Assembly (NCBI RefSeq): GCF_020497125.1
Contig: NC_059075.1
Location: 106,555,222 to 106,619,221 of the forward strand
Source: Mauremys mutica
Taxonomy: Eukaryota; Chordata; Testudines; Geoemydidae
Direction: 5' to 3'
DNA: 64,000 bases
Below the pieces are notes generated by a model. That model saw only the letters and a list, made by a program, of their open reading frames with translations, ran no database searches and had not been told where the DNA came from. How positions within the stretch are numbered: the first letter of the stretch is position 1; each line of letters opens with the position of its first letter. The position numbers and the translations under genes were made by a program. Positions 1 through 12,500 of the stretch are shown one piece after another.

Positions 1-493
1 GGTCAGAGAGGCTTTGAATGATTAGTTTTACCTATATTTCTCCTTCCAAACTCTTTAAATAGTGAGGTATCTCTCCACTCTTAGATGAAAATCAAATAAG
101 CCTTGCTCAAATACCGTGTCACAACATCCTCGTGGCCAAGGGAGGATGGATGCAGCTCCAGGGTCACTCAGTCGATGTGAGAGCCTTCCAAACGGGGTTA
201 GGTGTTGACTCTACAGCTCCCTCAGCTTCTTACTTTCATGAGAGAAAACAATTAGCTTGATATCCAAACTCTGATATCCAGGTCTCAGACATCTGAACTC
301 AAGGTACTGATGACAACAGATGTCTTTTAATGGGATCTACATATTTTTAACTTCTGTTGTTCGTCATTCTTTAAGAATAGCATTCTTTTATATGTAATAT
401 AAAATACTTTCAGTGATTTCATAATTAGATGTAGTAGCAAATATTGAGCCGGTGTTACCTTTTGGTGTGTAAATCTAACTTTGGCTTCTTTAG
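1..493 (+). other. NAP1L4 intron, 3' part
   Basis: AT-rich intron sequence upstream of the first visible exon. I see no ORF of note, no RNA gene and no repeat I can name. Confidence 0.6.
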
Positions 494-555
494 TAAAGCA
501 GAAGATGCTGCATCAGATTCTGTGGAAGCTGCTAAACATGCAAGTGATAAAAAAG
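494..555 (+). CDS. NAP1L4: NAP1L4 first exon in window (N-terminal acidic region)
   Basis: The exon encodes [20 protein letters not shown] and ends one base into a Glu codon. The donor is AAAAAG|GTAAGT. The acceptor is taken at tctttag|T (493/494); another AG at 500-501 is possible, so the start is less sure than the end. Human NAP1L4 has the similar stretch [11 protein letters not shown] near its N-terminus, so only a handful of residues should be missing upstream. Confidence 0.85.
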
Positions 556-3500
556 GTAAGTGTGAATTCTAAGTAACTGTATAAGGTTATACTAGTAGTG
601 GTAAGCCTCCTGTTTCTCTTGTATGCTTAAATCCTTTTCTATACAACTACAAAAATGTTTACATCCAAAATGGTGTATGCATGTGTCTCTTTAAGGCTCT
701 AGTAGTGACCCGTAGTTAAGGCTGAGAGGCTATTTCTAAGTTTTGACCAAATCAGTTGATCCAATTTTGTTCAAATGTGAAAACCCTTATCTTTGATCAG
801 GACATTTTGCAACTAAATAAAATGATAAAATAGAAACTTCAGACTTGGCTTGTAAAGCTCTGGCAAGTTTCTTCAGAGTTTGAAGATCATTAGTTGCATA
901 TCTTTAAACATTTTAAAATGTTCAGTCTTTTGTGCACATCACATCTACAAATACATTAGAAGCAAGAGGAAGACCAAGGACAGTGTAGGCCCATTACTCA
1001 GTGTGGGGGCGGGGCACAGTAACAGAAAATGTGAAAATGGCAGGGGTGCTTAATCACTTCTTCGCTTCAGTTTTCACCAAGAAGGTTGTTGGTGGTTGGA
1101 TGTCTAACATAGTGAATGCCAGTGAAAATGAGCTAGGATCAGAGGCTAAAATAGAGAAAGAACAAGTTAAAAATTACTTCAAGTTAGAGGTCTTCAAGTC
1201 ACCAGGGCCTGATGAAATGCATCCTAGAATACTCAAGGAGCTGACTGAGGCGATATCTGAGCTATTAGCAATTATCTTTGAAAAGTCATGGAACACAGGA
1301 GAGATTCCAGAAGTCTGGCACTATATTTGCCCTGTTCCAATCTATAAAAAGGGAAATAAGGACAGCCCGGGGAATAAGGACAACCCAGGGAATTACAGAC
1401 CAATCACCTTAACTTCTGTACCCAGAAAGATAATGGAGCAAATAATTAAGCATTCAATTTGCAAACATCCAGAAGATAATAAGGTGATAAGTAACAGTCA
1501 GCATAGTATATCTAACATAGTGTGTATATATAACAGTCAGACGTGGTATAGCTTGACTTTAGTCTCACATGACCTTCTCATAAACAATCTAGGGAAATGC
1601 AACCTAGATGGAGCTATTATAAGGTGGGTGCAAAACTGGTTGGAAAACCATTCCCAGAGAATAGTTATCAATGGTTCACAGTCATGCTGGAAGGGCATTA
1701 TGAGTGGGGTCTCGCAGGGATCTATTCCATCTCCAGCTCTGCTAATATCGTCATCAATGATTTAGATAATGGATTAGAGAGTACAGTTATAAAGTTTGCA
1801 GACAATACCAAGCTGGAAGGGGTTTCAAGTGCTTTGGAGGATAGGATTAAAATTCAAAATGATCTGGACAAACTGGAGAAATGGTCTGAAGAAAATAGGA
1901 TGAAATTCACTAAGGACAAATGCGAAATACTCCATTTAGGAAGGAACAATCAGTTGTACACACACAAAATTGGAAATGACTGCCTACGAAAGAGTACTGC
2001 ACAAAGGGATCTGGGGGTCATAGTGGACCACAAGCTAAATAAGTCAACAGTGTAACACTGTTGCCGCCCCCCCCCCCCCCCAAAATGAACATGGTTCTGG
2101 GATGTCTTAGCAGGAGAGTTGTAATCAAGACACGAGAAGTAATTCTTCCGCTCTACTCCAAGCTGATTAGCCCTCAACTGGAGTACTGTGTCCAATTCTG
2201 AGTGCCACATTTCAGGAAAGATGGGGGCAAATTGAAGAAAGTCCACAGAAGAGCAACAAAAATGATGAAAGGTCTAGAAAAATATAACCGATGAGGGAAG
2301 ATTGGAAAAAATTGGTTTGTTTGGTCTGGAAAAGAGGGGACATAATAGTTTTCAAGTACATAAAAGGTTGTTCTTAACCGCTGAGGTTAGGACAAGAAGC
2401 AGTGGGCTTAAATTGCAGCAAGGGAGGTTTAGGCTGGACATTAGGAAAAACTTCCTAACTGTCAAGGTGGCTAAGCCCTGGAATAAATTGCCTAGGGAGG
2501 TTGTGGAATCTCCATCAGTGGAGATTTTTAAGAGCAGGTTAGACAATCATCTGTCAGGGATGCCCCAGGTAATACTTAGTCCTGCCATGACTGCAGGGGA
2601 CTGGACGAGAAGACTTCTCGATATCTCTTCCAGTCCTATGATTAGTTCTTCACTATATGGGATTTTGAACATGCTTGAAATCTGTTCGCCAAAGAATGTC
2701 CTTTGTTGGTGAAGACAGGAAAAAAATTTAGGCTGAATCTTTCAACAGATTCTAAAATTCAAAATTAAAGACTTCATCATCTGTGCTCACACGGTGGGAT
2801 GCATTAAGGTTGCACAGGCAACCTTAATACTGGCATTGCATAATCTGGGTGCTTGACTTTGCAATCTTAAATTTCTTTCATAGGTGTTTTTGGTAAATTT
2901 AGAAATACATTGGAGCCAGCACCAAGCACCTAAAATGCTTTCAAAACTGTATTTTTAAAAAAGCAGCTTTTATGCTTAAAGGCCAGCATGCTTAAACCCC
3001 ATGCTTCATATCAGGCTACCAATCCCTACTATTAAATTGTATCAAAAATCTTTCCAAGGCTTTGGCAGTCTTAAACTATATGTGAAGCTTATTAAATTTG
3101 AGCAGGCCACGAGAGAGAGAGATAAAAAGCATAGATTTTTCTACTAAGAGTCTCTTGGTGCTTCCCATGGCAGATTTTAACTTTGGGAGCAGTTAGATCT
3201 GAACTCCCACAGTGGGACATGGGAAAACAGGATCTTTCAGGTAATTGGCTCCCACACCATCTGAGGAGTCTGGTAAATTGTAGCCAGAATCTTGAATTGT
3301 ATTTGAAAATGAATAATGGCCAGTCCAGTGCTCATAGCACCTTGCCAAGCTCAAAAGCTAGGCTGCTACATTCTGCATTACTCACAGCTTTTGACCATTT
3401 TAAAGGGAAGCCCCAGTTAGTTTGCAACCTGGCCAAAAATATAACACAGTAGTTTTCTGTGTTCTTCCCACTCCCACCTCCTGTTTAAGACTAGTTCAAG

Positions 3501-6500
3501 CTCTTGAGCCAGGCTTAAATGGAGGGTAGAAGAACTTGCAAGTCCCAGATGCTCTTCAGGGAAAATTATGAATCCACCATGCCCCATCACTCCTGCTGTG
3601 AACCTTGATTGCAAAGGTTGGCCATACTTCTCAACTGGAAAAGATGCAGTTGGCATCCTCATGTCATTCTCAGATGCAAACTAAGGAAATGTGGTCTACA
3701 TGAAATAACTATAAGGTGGGTGCACAACTGTTGGATAGAACATACTCAAAGATTAGTTATCAATGGTTTGCTGTCAAATTGGGATGGCATATCTAGTGGG
3801 GTCCCAAAGGGGTCAGTTGTGGGTCTGGAACTAAGTCATTAATGAAAATACTGAATAGATAATGGAAAGGAGAATATGCCTATAAAATTTTCAGATTACA
3901 TCAAGCTAAGCAGGGTTGCAAGCACTTTGGAGGATATGATTAGAATTCAAAAGGACCTTGACAAATTAGAGAATTGGTCTGAATTCCCCAAGATTAAATT
4001 CAATAAATAGAAGTACAAAGTACTTCACTTAGCAAGAAAAAAAATTCAATTGCACAAATACAAAATGGGGAATAAAGTGGTGGTACTGCTGAAAAGAATC
4101 TGGGAGTTATAGTGGATCACAAATTGAATGAAAATCAACAATGTGATGCAGCTGTGAAAAAGACTAATCATTCTGGGGTATGCAAGACATTGGAGGTAAT
4201 TGTCCCACTCTACTTGGCACTGGTGAGGCCTCATCTGGAGTACTGTGTCCAATTCTGGGTGCCAGATCTTAGGAAATATGTGGAAAAAGTGTACAGAGTC
4301 TGGAGGAGAGGAAGAGAAAATCTAAAAGGTGTAGAAAACCTGATGCATGAGGAAAAGTTTGAGGGGGGGGGGCAGAACCCTTGGCATTTTTAGTCTTTAG
4401 AAAAGACTGATAAGTATTCAGATATATTAAGTACTGTTAAAGAAGACAATTATCAATTTTCCCCCATGTTTACTGAAGGTAGAATAAAAAGTAATTGGCT
4501 TAATCTGCAGGAAGCGAGATTTAAATTAGGAAAAAGTTCTGTGTTTAAGGATAGTTAAGCTCTGCAATAGGCTCCAAAGGGAGGTTGTGGAATCCCCATA
4601 ATTGGAAGTTTCTAAAAAGTTGTACAAACACTGGTCAGGGATGATGTAGGTTTACTTGGTCCTGCCACAGCACAGGGGACTAGACTTGATGACTTCTTAA
4701 GGTTCCTTCTGTGCTACGTTTCTATGATTCTGGGATTCTCCGTATGCATTTTCCTGCCCATCAATATCACTTCTCTCTTTCTGGTTTGAGCCTGAACCAA
4801 TTTTGCTGCTGTTGAAACTCCAGTACAGTGGTGATTATAGTTATGATCCAGAGGTTCAATAATATTGCTTAATGTTGCTACCAAAATATTAAATATAGCA
4901 CCAAATCAATCCAAACGTATTCAGATTTGTATTAAGAATGTTTTTATTTTCATAGAAAAGCTAGCAGATCAAGTGATGCAAAATCCACAAGTCTTGGCAG
5001 CTCTGCAGGAGCGACTTGACAGTTCGTCTCATACTCCTTCAAGCTATATTGAAACGTAAGTACAATGCATATCTCACTTTCAGCAAGACCGAAAAAATAA
5101 CAGAGCAGAGTTACTATTTAGTCAGAAAATGGAAATGTCAGAGTATGGTGTGTTGCTGCTTTAATAGATGGTGCAATGGCCACCACTGTAGAGAGGAGGA
5201 CCCAAATTGCTCTAGATCAGTTCCATAAACTACTAATCTAAGATTGCATCCTGATAGGAGAGTAGTTCAGTTTAGTGGTAAGTTAAAACTGAACACTATT
5301 CAGACTTTATGTCCATCTTCAATTCCCCTTAACTGGGATATGGATGACTTCTCTGAGATTGCTTCTGTCATCATCTCTCTTCACTGGATTATGCTTGGGT
5401 TTTAGAACTGGGTTCTCTAGGGTCAGTACTAGGATATAAAGTGAAGGATTCGACACTTCTGAAACATTCTCTTCTGCGTGAGAGTGTGAGAACAGGCTAA
5501 TCTGTTCAGGGAAGCTTTTGGAGGTTTGGTTCATATCTGGGAATTTGGCCTTGTTTGGTCAATATATACATTTATATGTTTCAGAGTACAGCCCATGAAT
5601 ACATGCTTTTCTCTACAAAATACACAATTATTTTCCATAGAAGGGTTGACATAATTGTAATTGCACAAACTTAGATGTGAAAAAAGAAGTTACTTTCTGC
5701 CATCTGAAATATATGGGGGGTTGGTGGTCTAGGGCAGGGGTCGTCAGCCTTTTAGAAGTGGTGGTGTGCTAAGTCTTCATATATTCACTCTAATTTAAGG
5801 TTTCGTGTGCCAGTCATACACTTTAACATTTTTAGAAGGTCTCTTTTTATAAGTCTATAATATATAACTAAATTGTATGTAAAGTAAATAAGGTTTTTAA
5901 AATGTTTAAGAAGCTTTATTTAAAATTAAATTAAAATGCAGATCTTCCCGGACTGGTAGCCAGGACCCGGGCAATGTGAGTGCCACTGAAAATCAGCTCA
6001 TGTGCCACCTTTGGCACGCGTGCCATAGGTTGCCTACCCCTGGTTTAGGGGATGGAAGATAATAGCAGGGATCTCAAACTCTATTTACCTTAGGGTCAGT
6101 GCCAGTCCTCAAATCCTCCTAGCGGGCCAATGTCACTGAAGATGGTGTTCAGAAAAGAAAACATTTATATTGTATTTTTTATTTCTAATTTCTTAGAAAT
6201 AATAAAACTGTCATAAACTTTATACAATTCTTCCTCTGCCAGAGAGTTTTTAGTTTCAGAGGGGTAGCTGTGTTAGTCTGTATCAGCGAAAACAGTGAGG
6301 GGTACTTGTGGCACCTTAGAGATTAAAACATTTATTTGGGCATAAGCTTTCGCGGGTTTTAGCCCATGAAAACTTATGGCCAAATAAATTTGTTAATCTA
6401 AGGTGCCACAAGTACTCCTCAGTTTTTAGTGTTTGCCAAACACCTGGCAACGCTTCAGTTCTGTCAGTTTGTTGATGTTTGGCCTCAGTGACTGAGCAGT

Positions 6501-9500
6501 TGAAACCTTCAAGATTGCAGCAAGGTGTGCTTCAGATAATTGTTTGGTATTTTGACTTGTTTATATTCATTGTGGGAGGAAAAAATGATGCTGCCTCCAT
6601 GGCTGACTCTGCCCGGCAACTAATGATGATATCTCTGTCCCTCTCTCTCAGGGAATGGGAGCTATGGTGGGGCGGTGCCTGTAGCGAACATTGCCAGCAG
6701 CGTGGCTGCCTGCATCTCTCCTCCGCCAGCTGCAGTGGGGAGGTTCTTGGGCTGCAGATGGCCCTCGGGCCAGGAGTTTCAGACCCCTGATAATAGTATC
6801 AAGGACAACATGGATAAGAGAAGATTCTTATAAAGCTTTGAAATGCCCTGTTAAAAAAGGAACGTGTGGGGGGATGTTAAGGCTAAACCAACCCTTCCTA
6901 TGACTAAATAGTATAGCTATAATATCAGGATAATGCACAATGACTATTAGATGTGAAGATGCTAACTTTCTAGACTTACAGAGCTGTTTATTTCTAGGTT
7001 ACCAAAAGCAGTAAAAAGAAGAATTGATGCCTTGAAACAACTCCAGGTGAAGTGTGCCCATATAGAAGCTAAATTTTATGAAGAAGTTCATGATTTAGAG
7101 AGAAAATATGCAGCCCTCTATCAACCTCTCTTCGATAAGGTAGGAAGACTATAAAGATCTTTTTCAAAACTGCTGTTTTCTCAAACTTCCTTTGTTTGGA
7201 GGTAAATAGAGAAGAGTAAAATAAAAACAAATAGAAACAAATTATCTCTCCTTTCTCTTTCCCCCTTCTCCCCCCGCCCCAGCTGCCTTAAAGAGAAGCT
7301 TGGATTACCAATCTAGAACTCTAGCCCTTGTTCTTTTCTCATCCTATCAGACATTCCATATTGTAAAAACTGTACTTCCAGTGATAAAGGCTGGGGTTAA
7401 TTACTCCTTTCGTAACTCTAAAGAGGGGAACTGTTGGAGAGCTGTGTAAAGCACACTCTTCTATTCCTCTGAATGTATTAAAAACTCCAAGATTTATGGA
7501 CAGTTTTCCTATTTACAGGATTCTATAGCTGGTGCAATAGCATATCCAAAGCATGTTCTTGATATCACTACTCCAGCACCAGTCAGTCAGTTAGGTCTTC
7601 TGCAAGGCCTGGCACTCAGACTAGTTGACTATATATTAAAATATAAACAAAACCTCACAAAGGAATGAAACGGGCCAACAAAACAAGGCAATACCTTGAA
7701 AATCCCTGAACTTGTTGCTGGGTGTAAAAGAAGGTATATAGTGAGTGTATCCTATACCTGGGCTCTTGGGTTTATTAGAACTGCACTAGATAGTACATTT
7801 TAGCAACTTTTCTATATCCCAGCCTCCTCACTTTAAAAATTGTTTAAAAAACCATAACACAAACAAAACTATTGATGCTATGACAATATTCATAAGCCAT
7901 GCTTTCTTTTGTTTACATGCAATAATGAGAAAATAGCAAAAACCTTTCTGGAGGTGGAGGGTGGTGTACATTTTCTCAAATGTAGACATCTACACAAAGT
8001 AGACAAAGATTCTTCTCTTTGACAGAAGAATTCCTTTAATTGGTAGAGAACATTCTTTAGTACAACAGATTGTTTGTTTTTAATGTCAACTCTTGGTTCT
8101 TACCTAAATTTTAGCTTTAACATTCACCGTGTTAGATATAAATAATAATGAACTCTTTGGAGACAATTTCATCCTCTGTTCATGTCTTCATTTTCTTTGC
8201 ATAGCTAATGCATTTTTCTGTGTAATCGATAGGATTGTAATTGGACTTCTCTTGTATGTGAAAAGTGTATTTGTGGCCTGCTGCGAACTCCTACAATTGA
8301 TACCCGTGACTCTGAATTTCCTGATATTGACCATATAAAAAACACTGCAGTTTTTGATAGTGCGACAGGTTCTCAGATGGCGCACAGCTTCTCTACTCTG
8401 GAGCATTGGCAGAATCTGGCCCAAGGAGGCTCATACTAGTGTAGGGGAATCTTCTGGTGACATAGAGCTAGTATACTGGTTTTGCACTAGCTCTCCTTGC
8501 TGCTGGCCAAGTGTGTGTGGCTGGTGCTTTACTAAGCCCTGCTGGTCTCTGGCTGCATTTTCAGCCTCTTGATGGTGTTGGCAGCCTGTGTAACTCAGCC
8601 ATTAGGCTACTCCAAAGTTAAGTTGAGGACTTGTCTGGTGCAGAGCCAGTGAAAAAGTGAACCATATACCATATTTGCAGTCTCCATTTTTCCTCCATTG
8701 CTGTGATCCTCTGCTGTGGCTGAGGATTTCTCTTTTGTACAGAACTTTTTTTGCTTCCCTGTTGTGTAAGGGTCTCTAGCAAAAGTGCAGCTAATGCCTG
8801 GTCTATACTAGAAAATTAAGTGACGGTTATACTGACCTAGGGGTGTGAAAATTCAACACCTCTGAGCTATGCAGTTAAACCAACCTAACCCCCATTGTAG
8901 ACAGTGCTAAGTCGACAGGAGAAGCCTTTCTGTCAGTATAGGTAGTATCTTCACAGAAATGCTATAGCAGCAGAGTGGTTTATTTGCAGACATACCCTGA
9001 CTGCTATACAAGAGTAGGAACAATAAAACTGTATTTGACAACTGTTTTTATAGCCAAAGTATGTGAGCTAAGTTTTTTGCTGACATTCAGTGGTATCTAT
9101 TTGAAATTGTAGTAAAGTACAAAACAGACAATTGTGACTTCCACTTTTTTGATTTCACTTTAAACATAAGTATCTCTAGTCCTGTTTAGTTCATTTATGT
9201 TGCAACTTACTGTTAATACATGTGGTAACCACCCTAATAAGTTGTCTGTTAGCTTCATGCTCTTACCCTAATAATTGGGGATACTTATCTATCCTATTAG
9301 TAAGTCAATTGTTTTCCTTGTTTTGTTTTTTTTAAGGATTGTTTTGCAAGCTGGAAGTCATTACGAGAGAATTAGTTTTTGTATTTTGCCAGAGGCAGTA
9401 ATTTTGCCCAACCTTTCATAGCAGCCCAGGGAATTGTTCAGAGTAACCTTAATTACTGCTTTAATATTTTCTCCCTTAAATGTATAATTCTCTTGTGCAG

Positions 9501-12500
9501 AGAAGGGACTTTGTCATTGGTGAGACTGAACCTACAGATGCAGAGTCAGAGTGGCACAGTGAAAATGAGGAAGAAGAAAAACTAGCTGTGAGTAGAAACA
9601 AGCTAATCATTAGTTTGAAAATTTGATAAAGGACTAATTTTGTTTGTTTATATAGCCTGAAAGATACTGTCTTAAATCTAATCTCTTTGAAATCTAGATT
9701 TCTTATAGAACTCTTGTAATAAGCACAAGCCTGGACTGAACACAATGACATATAGGACTTGTCTACACGAACAGTTAGTTCTTGGCAAGTTGGGGTGTGA
9801 ATTTAATCTACCCCATTCTAGTCCGCCATGGACATTTAGTTCACAGCAAGCTAGAGTAAGAATCTATGCCACGCTAGCTTTCCACGGACCAATTATCTGT
9901 GTGGACCTTGCTGACATGTATTAACAGTTTAATTCTCTTTGATATCATCCTTTTTCAAGAGGACCAGATCAAAGTATATTATCAAACGAGTTAATGCGTG
10001 TCAGCAGGGTCCACACAGATAGTTGGTCCATGGAAAGCTAGTGCGGCATAGATTCTTACTCTAGCTTGCTGTGAACTAAATGTTTACATAGACAAACCCA
10101 AACTTTATTCAGTGTTCTAAAATTATAATCCAGTTTACTTTTAATTTTTCACTTAAGCAAAAATACCTAAGATAAGAAGACCTAGCTCCTGTCCCTTCCT
10201 GTTTAAGTTAAGGGCCAGTGTTGGCACAGGAACAAATAGATAGATAGAAACTAGCCAACAGTAAAATCAGGTTTGAAATTAGACAAAGGTTTCTAACCAT
10301 CAGAGGAGTGGAATTCTGGAATAGCCTTCTAAAGGGAGTTGTGGAGGGGAAAAACTTAATCTATTGTAAGACTGAAGGTGATAAGTCTGTGGAGGGGATG
10401 GTATGATGAGATTGCGAACAGCCATCATGGATTGCCCATATGCCATTGTAGACAGTGTCTCCAGCAGTTGGAGACAAGACACCAGATTGGGAGGGCTCTG
10501 AGTTACTACAGGTAACTTTACCAGATGTGTGTCTGTCCTGGATTTTGACCACATGTTCAGGGTATAGCTGAGTGTCATATTTGGGTTTGGGAAGGAATTT
10601 TTCCCCAAGTCACATTGGAAGAGACCTTGGGTTTTTTCGCCTCCCTCTGTAGCTTGGGGCACTGGTCACTTGCTGGTTTGAACTAAAGTAAATGATGGGT
10701 TCTCTGTAACTTTGAAGTCTTTAAATGAAGATTTGAGGACTTCAGTAACTCATCCAGAGGTTGTGTCCCTACTACAGGAGTGGATGGGTGAGGTTCTGTA
10801 GCCTGCAATGTGCAAGAAGTCAGGCTGGATGATCATGGTGGTCACTTCTGGCCTCAAATTTGCCATTTTAAAATTAAATTTCAGAAACTTACTGAATTTG
10901 ACAGTATATTGCCATCAACCAATACTGTTTAACGGTTGTTTGTTCCTTATCATTTGCACTGTTCGTAACCTGTTGACAGTATCTTTCTGCTAATGGGTTC
11001 CATTCCAGTGCTACATAAATCACCAAAGTAATAGAAGGCTGGCTCACTGGCTCGCTGGCTGTTCTTTATTTTGGGGGACATAACTAGCTTTTAGTGCTAT
11101 GAATATAGATTTGACAAATAGATATCTCAGACTTCGGGAAAGTGTATTGTAAAGCAAGTTTTATTCCAGTAAGGATCCAGCAGCCAGCATGCTTTTTATA
11201 TATTCTGTGTGTAGTAGAAAATACTGAGTTTTAAGAAGGGCTTTCTATAGCTTCAGCACATGCCATTTATATTTAATGAGTTTTAGGGACTCTCAAAGCT
11301 CAAAACCTTTGAGGGGAAGAAACTTTTTTAAATTTAAAGAAGTTTGTCGTGCTTTTCACTCATACATACACACACTTTTCCTTTCTTCCTGAGTTGTTCT
11401 CCATTTTCTTTAGTCATTCTTATCTCTGTGCAAAATTAATACTACCCTCAGTCTATATTTACTACTCATTGTTTTTGATGGTAATCCACAGTACTACCAC
11501 AGGCACAAATTACAAGGTTTCTAAATCTATGGGATGAGTGGCAGCAGTTTATGACATTACTGGCATGTGTTAAGGACCATTTTTTGGTAACTTCCAGCAG
11601 TCCTCAAGCAATTGAAGTTTGTAATGCTTTCTGAGACTTTCTGTTTACCTATTCTTATGTATATACACAAGTTCAGTTAATCTTATGAACTGCTATAAAT
11701 ATTGCCCAAACACAATCCTTTGGTAACTGTAATAAATTGCTGTTCTCTGCTCTTGACTCATCACTCAAATAATAGATCTTGTTGGAGGCAATTCTAAGTG
11801 CTTCTGGTGATGCTACCTTTGCTACTGAAAAGCAGCAGAATTCTCCATGATCAGGAACTGGATTTGCTGTGTTGTAGGATGAGGACATAGTAGCAGGGAC
11901 ATGTATTAGCACAATCCCATGCTGAATTTTAGTTCAGTATTAAATTTTTTTCTCAACTTACAATGAGCAGCTTTCATATATCTTTTAATATATTTGAAGA
12001 CTGTGGAGTTGTGCCCCAAAGAGAAGAACCTGGATAGCATAATCTGTAGGTACTTTTCATTATTACATCAGCCATTGTTTCCTAGAAGACTTGGAAAGAC
12101 CGTCTCTGCCCCACAAGCTACCAATTTAAATTTTAGATAGAGCACAGTGAAAATGAGAAAGAGAGGATTGGTCTGGTTCTTGCCCTGTAGAACAGTACAC
12201 CTCTACCCCAATATAACGCGGTCCTTGGGAGCCAAAAATCTCAGTGTTATAGTTGAGACCACGTTACATCTGGGTAGGGAGAGGAACCGCTTTTACTGCT
12301 CCTTGCCCCAGCTTCTCTCTTCCCCCTCTTCCCCGCAATCAGCTGTTTGGCCCAGCAAGCCTGGAAGGGGGTGGGGAGTGGAGCGGTGCACTCAGGGGAG
12401 GAGGCAGAGTTGAGCTGGAGCAGGGAGCGGTTCCTCTGTGCCCCCCCAGCTCACCTCCACTCCATCTCCTCCCATGAGCGCGCCGCAGCTCGGCTTCCCC

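Noticed and set aside
6479..6790. 103-codon open frame
   Set aside because: It ends exactly at the right end of a hAT-like element and has no protein similarity I can see.
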